Below are positions 62,324 through 64,000 of a DNA stretch of 64,000 bases, piece by piece. Origin of the DNA: Legionella saoudiensis (GTDB lineage: Bacteria; Pseudomonadota; Gammaproteobacteria; Legionellales; Legionellaceae); assembly GCF_001465875.1 (NCBI RefSeq), contig NZ_LN901323.1, positions 2,501-66,500 of the forward strand. Reading direction: 5' to 3'. The translations under genes were made by a program, and so were the position numbers. The notes under the pieces were generated by a model. The model searched no databases. It worked only from the letters and a program-made list of their open reading frames with translations, and was not told the DNA's origin. Every line of letters starts with the position of its first letter. Position 1 is the first letter of the stretch.

Positions 62324-64000
62324 TTAGCCTTGAATGCCTTTGTGCCGTAGTAAAGCATCAACGGTTGCAGGACGCCCGCGAAAATCCTGGAAGGCTTCTG
62401 CTGCTTTTTTGGAGCCACCTACTTCTAAAATGGCGTGCAGGAAATCATGGCCTGTTTTTGGATTGAGCACCCCCTCCTCTTCAAAGCGCGAGAAGGCATC
62501 GCTGGATAGTACTTCTGCCCACATATAACTATAATAACCTGCCGCATAGCCTCCACCAAAAATATGACTGAAACTATGTTGGAAGCGGCTATAGGGAACT
62601 ACGGGTACGATGCAGGCTTTAGAGCGAACATCTGCTAAAACATCATTAACAAAGGACGCGTTATTGGTTTGGTAGTCCCGGTGGATGCGAAAATCAAATA
62701 GACTAAACTCCATTTGCCGTAACGTTGCCATTGCTGACTGGAAGTTCTTAGCGGCAATTAGACGCTCATAAAGAACTTCGGGTAAAGGTTCTTGAGTATC
62801 TACATGAGCAGTTAGTCTATCGAGCGCATTCTTTTCCCAGCACCAGTTTTCAAAAAATTGGCTGGGTAGTTCGACAGCATCCCATTCCACTCCATTAATT
62901 CCCGAAGCACCAAGATAATCAACTTGAGTTAGCATATGATGTAAGCAGTGGCCAAATTCATGAAATAAGGTTTCTACTTCGTCATGAGATAGCATTGCAG
63001 GTTTATTCGCTGATGCTTTTGCGAAATTACAGGTTAAGGTGGCGATGGGTAGTTGAATGCTGCCATCTTCTAATTTTCTACGACTTTGTAAGGAATCCAT
63101 CCAAGCACCGCTATGTTTGTTGGGTCTGGCAAACAAATCGGTATAGACATAACCGCGTACTTGTCCATGCTCATCAACAACGCAATAGCATTGTACGTCT
63201 TTATGCCAGACGTCAACGCCTTTAACCTCCTGAACACTCATCCCATAAAGGATTTTCAGTAAATCAAATAAGCCCTGCATTACTTTAGGCTGAGGAAAAT
63301 AAGGACGTAAATCTTCTTGAGATAAAGTAAATAAATCCTGTCTTCTTTTCTCAGATAAATAGCTTATATCCCAAGGCTGTACCGATTCAAAATTATATTT
63401 GCTTGATGCAAAGTCTTTGAGGGCTGCAAGCTCACCTTCTGCCTGAGGGTGTGCACGCTTGACCAAGTCATTCATAAAATTCATGACTTGGTCAGTGGAG
63501 TCAGCCATTTTGGTGGCTAATGATAATTCCGCATAGTTATTAAATCCTAAAAGCTTAGCTTGTTCATGACGCAAAGCCAGTATTTCATTCATGTTGGCGG
63601 TATTATCAAAAGTACCTGCATTAGGTCCTTGATCTGATGCTCTAGTTACGTAGGCCTGATATATTTCTTCGCGTAAAGCGCGGTCTTCAGCATGGGTAAT
63701 AATGGCTTGATAGCTTGGAGCCTCTAAAGTGAATATATAGCCATCAAGGCCTTTTTCTGCCGCTAATTCTTTGGCAGTATTTAATGCATGCTCCGGGATT
63801 CCCGCTACACGTTGAGAATCGGTAATATGTATAGTAAAGGCTTGAGAGGCATCCAAAATATTGTGCTCAAATTTGTTAGATAGCTCATCTAAACGCGTTT
63901 GGATTTCTTCAAAGCGTTTTTTATCTTGTGGTTCAAGAGCAACCCCTGACAACTCGAAATCAAGCAAGCTGTCTGCGATTAGCTTTTTCTGGGTGGCATT
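62324..64000 (-). CDS. prlC: Oligopeptidase A (M3 metallopeptidase), 5' end missing
   Basis: OpdA/PrlC degrades peptides, including cleaved signal peptides, in the cytosol. The zinc motif HEFGHCLHH (in VETLFHEFGHCLHH) and the downstream Glu in GVEWDAVELPSQFFENW are present. The frame is open to the window edge (no start), reading NATQKKLIADS before the first in-frame TTG, so the N-terminus lies beyond base 64000. About 559 residues are visible of the usual roughly 680. Confidence 0.93.
   Translation of the reverse strand, partial: NATQKKLIADSLLDFELSGVALEPQDKKRFEEIQTRLDELSNKFEHNILDASQAFTIHITDSQRVAGIPEHALNTAKELAAEKGLDGYIFTLEAPSYQAIITHAEDRALREEIYQAYVTRASDQGPNAGTFDNTANMNEILALRHEQAKLLGFNNYAELSLATKMADSTDQVMNFMNDLVKRAHPQAEGELAALKDFASSKYNFESVQPWDISYLSEKRRQDLFTLSQEDLRPYFPQPKVMQGLFDLLKILYGMSVQEVKGVDVWHKDVQCYCVVDEHGQVRGYVYTDLFARPNKHSGAWMDSLQSRRKLEDGSIQLPIATLTCNFAKASANKPAMLSHDEVETLFHEFGHCLHHMLTQVDYLGASGINGVEWDAVELPSQFFENWCWEKNALDRLTAHVDTQEPLPEVLYERLIAAKNFQSAMATLRQMEFSLFDFRIHRDYQTNNASFVNDVLADVRSKACIVPVVPYSRFQHSFSHIFGGGYAAGYYSYMWAEVLSSDAFSRFEEEGVLNPKTGHDFLHAILEVGGSKKAAEAFQDFRGRPATVDALLRHKGIQG

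Noticed and set aside
1-64000. CRISPR array, tRNA, rRNA or complete insertion sequence
   Set aside because: I looked for regularly spaced repeats, tRNA T-arm/CCA patterns and transposase motifs; only the tmRNA and the palindromic repeats were found.

Overview
The window looks like a chromosomal piece of a Legionella-type gammaproteobacterium. The evidence is the pdxA-surA-lptD / amgK-murU order, the epmB-efp pair, a gammaproteobacterial tmRNA, low GC, and several large secreted-effector-like proteins of eukaryotic flavour (a Ser/Thr kinase, a second kinase-like protein, an alpha/beta-hydrolase and a P-loop ATPase fused to a possible papain-like domain). The genus is an inference; no rRNA or marker comparison was possible.

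Layout. 0-7 kb: envelope block, pdxA-surA-lptD on the minus strand facing amgK-murU (cell-wall sugar salvage) on the plus strand. 7-16 kb: housekeeping, with fadE, an unassigned protein next to a half-size ChrA and polyphosphate kinase, LD-carboxypeptidase, and EpmB divergent from its target EF-P. 16-27 kb: small secreted proteins, two oxidoreductases, an Aquifex-type aconitase, glutathionyl-hydroquinone reductase, a TauD-like dioxygenase and malic enzyme. 27-34 kb: accessory genes, with the Ser/Thr kinase, an odd class A beta-lactamase-like protein, an HPRT-like enzyme with coiled-coil wings, a porin-like protein and a GH17 glucanase. 34-41 kb: lytic transglycosylase, orphan CheB, a three-gene stress cassette (two ferritin-like proteins and a host-attachment-family protein) and ArgE. 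41-44 kb: the most unusual locus, a di-iron oxygenase domain fused to an E2-type acyltransferase domain, followed 5 bp later by a squalene-synthase-like gene. 44-52 kb: trehalase, a formylglycine-generating enzyme without a sulfatase partner, WrbA and an SDR. 52-58.6 kb: three consecutive large unknown genes on the minus strand, probably secreted effectors. 58.7-64 kb: phrB, a broken yeeZ and tspO in an overlapping operon, then ssrA (tmRNA) and the 3' part of the oligopeptidase A gene.

Patterns across the window. Cell-wall turnover recurs (amgK, murU, ldcA, mltA). Two copies of a roughly 140-165 bp palindromic REP/BIME-like repeat lie in opposite orientation about 23 kb apart (20.7 and 44.0 kb), and related CCTGGTTG-type hairpins occur at 25.3 and 33.6 kb. 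No complete insertion sequence, tRNA, rRNA or CRISPR array was seen. All function calls come from motifs read by eye; no database search was run.
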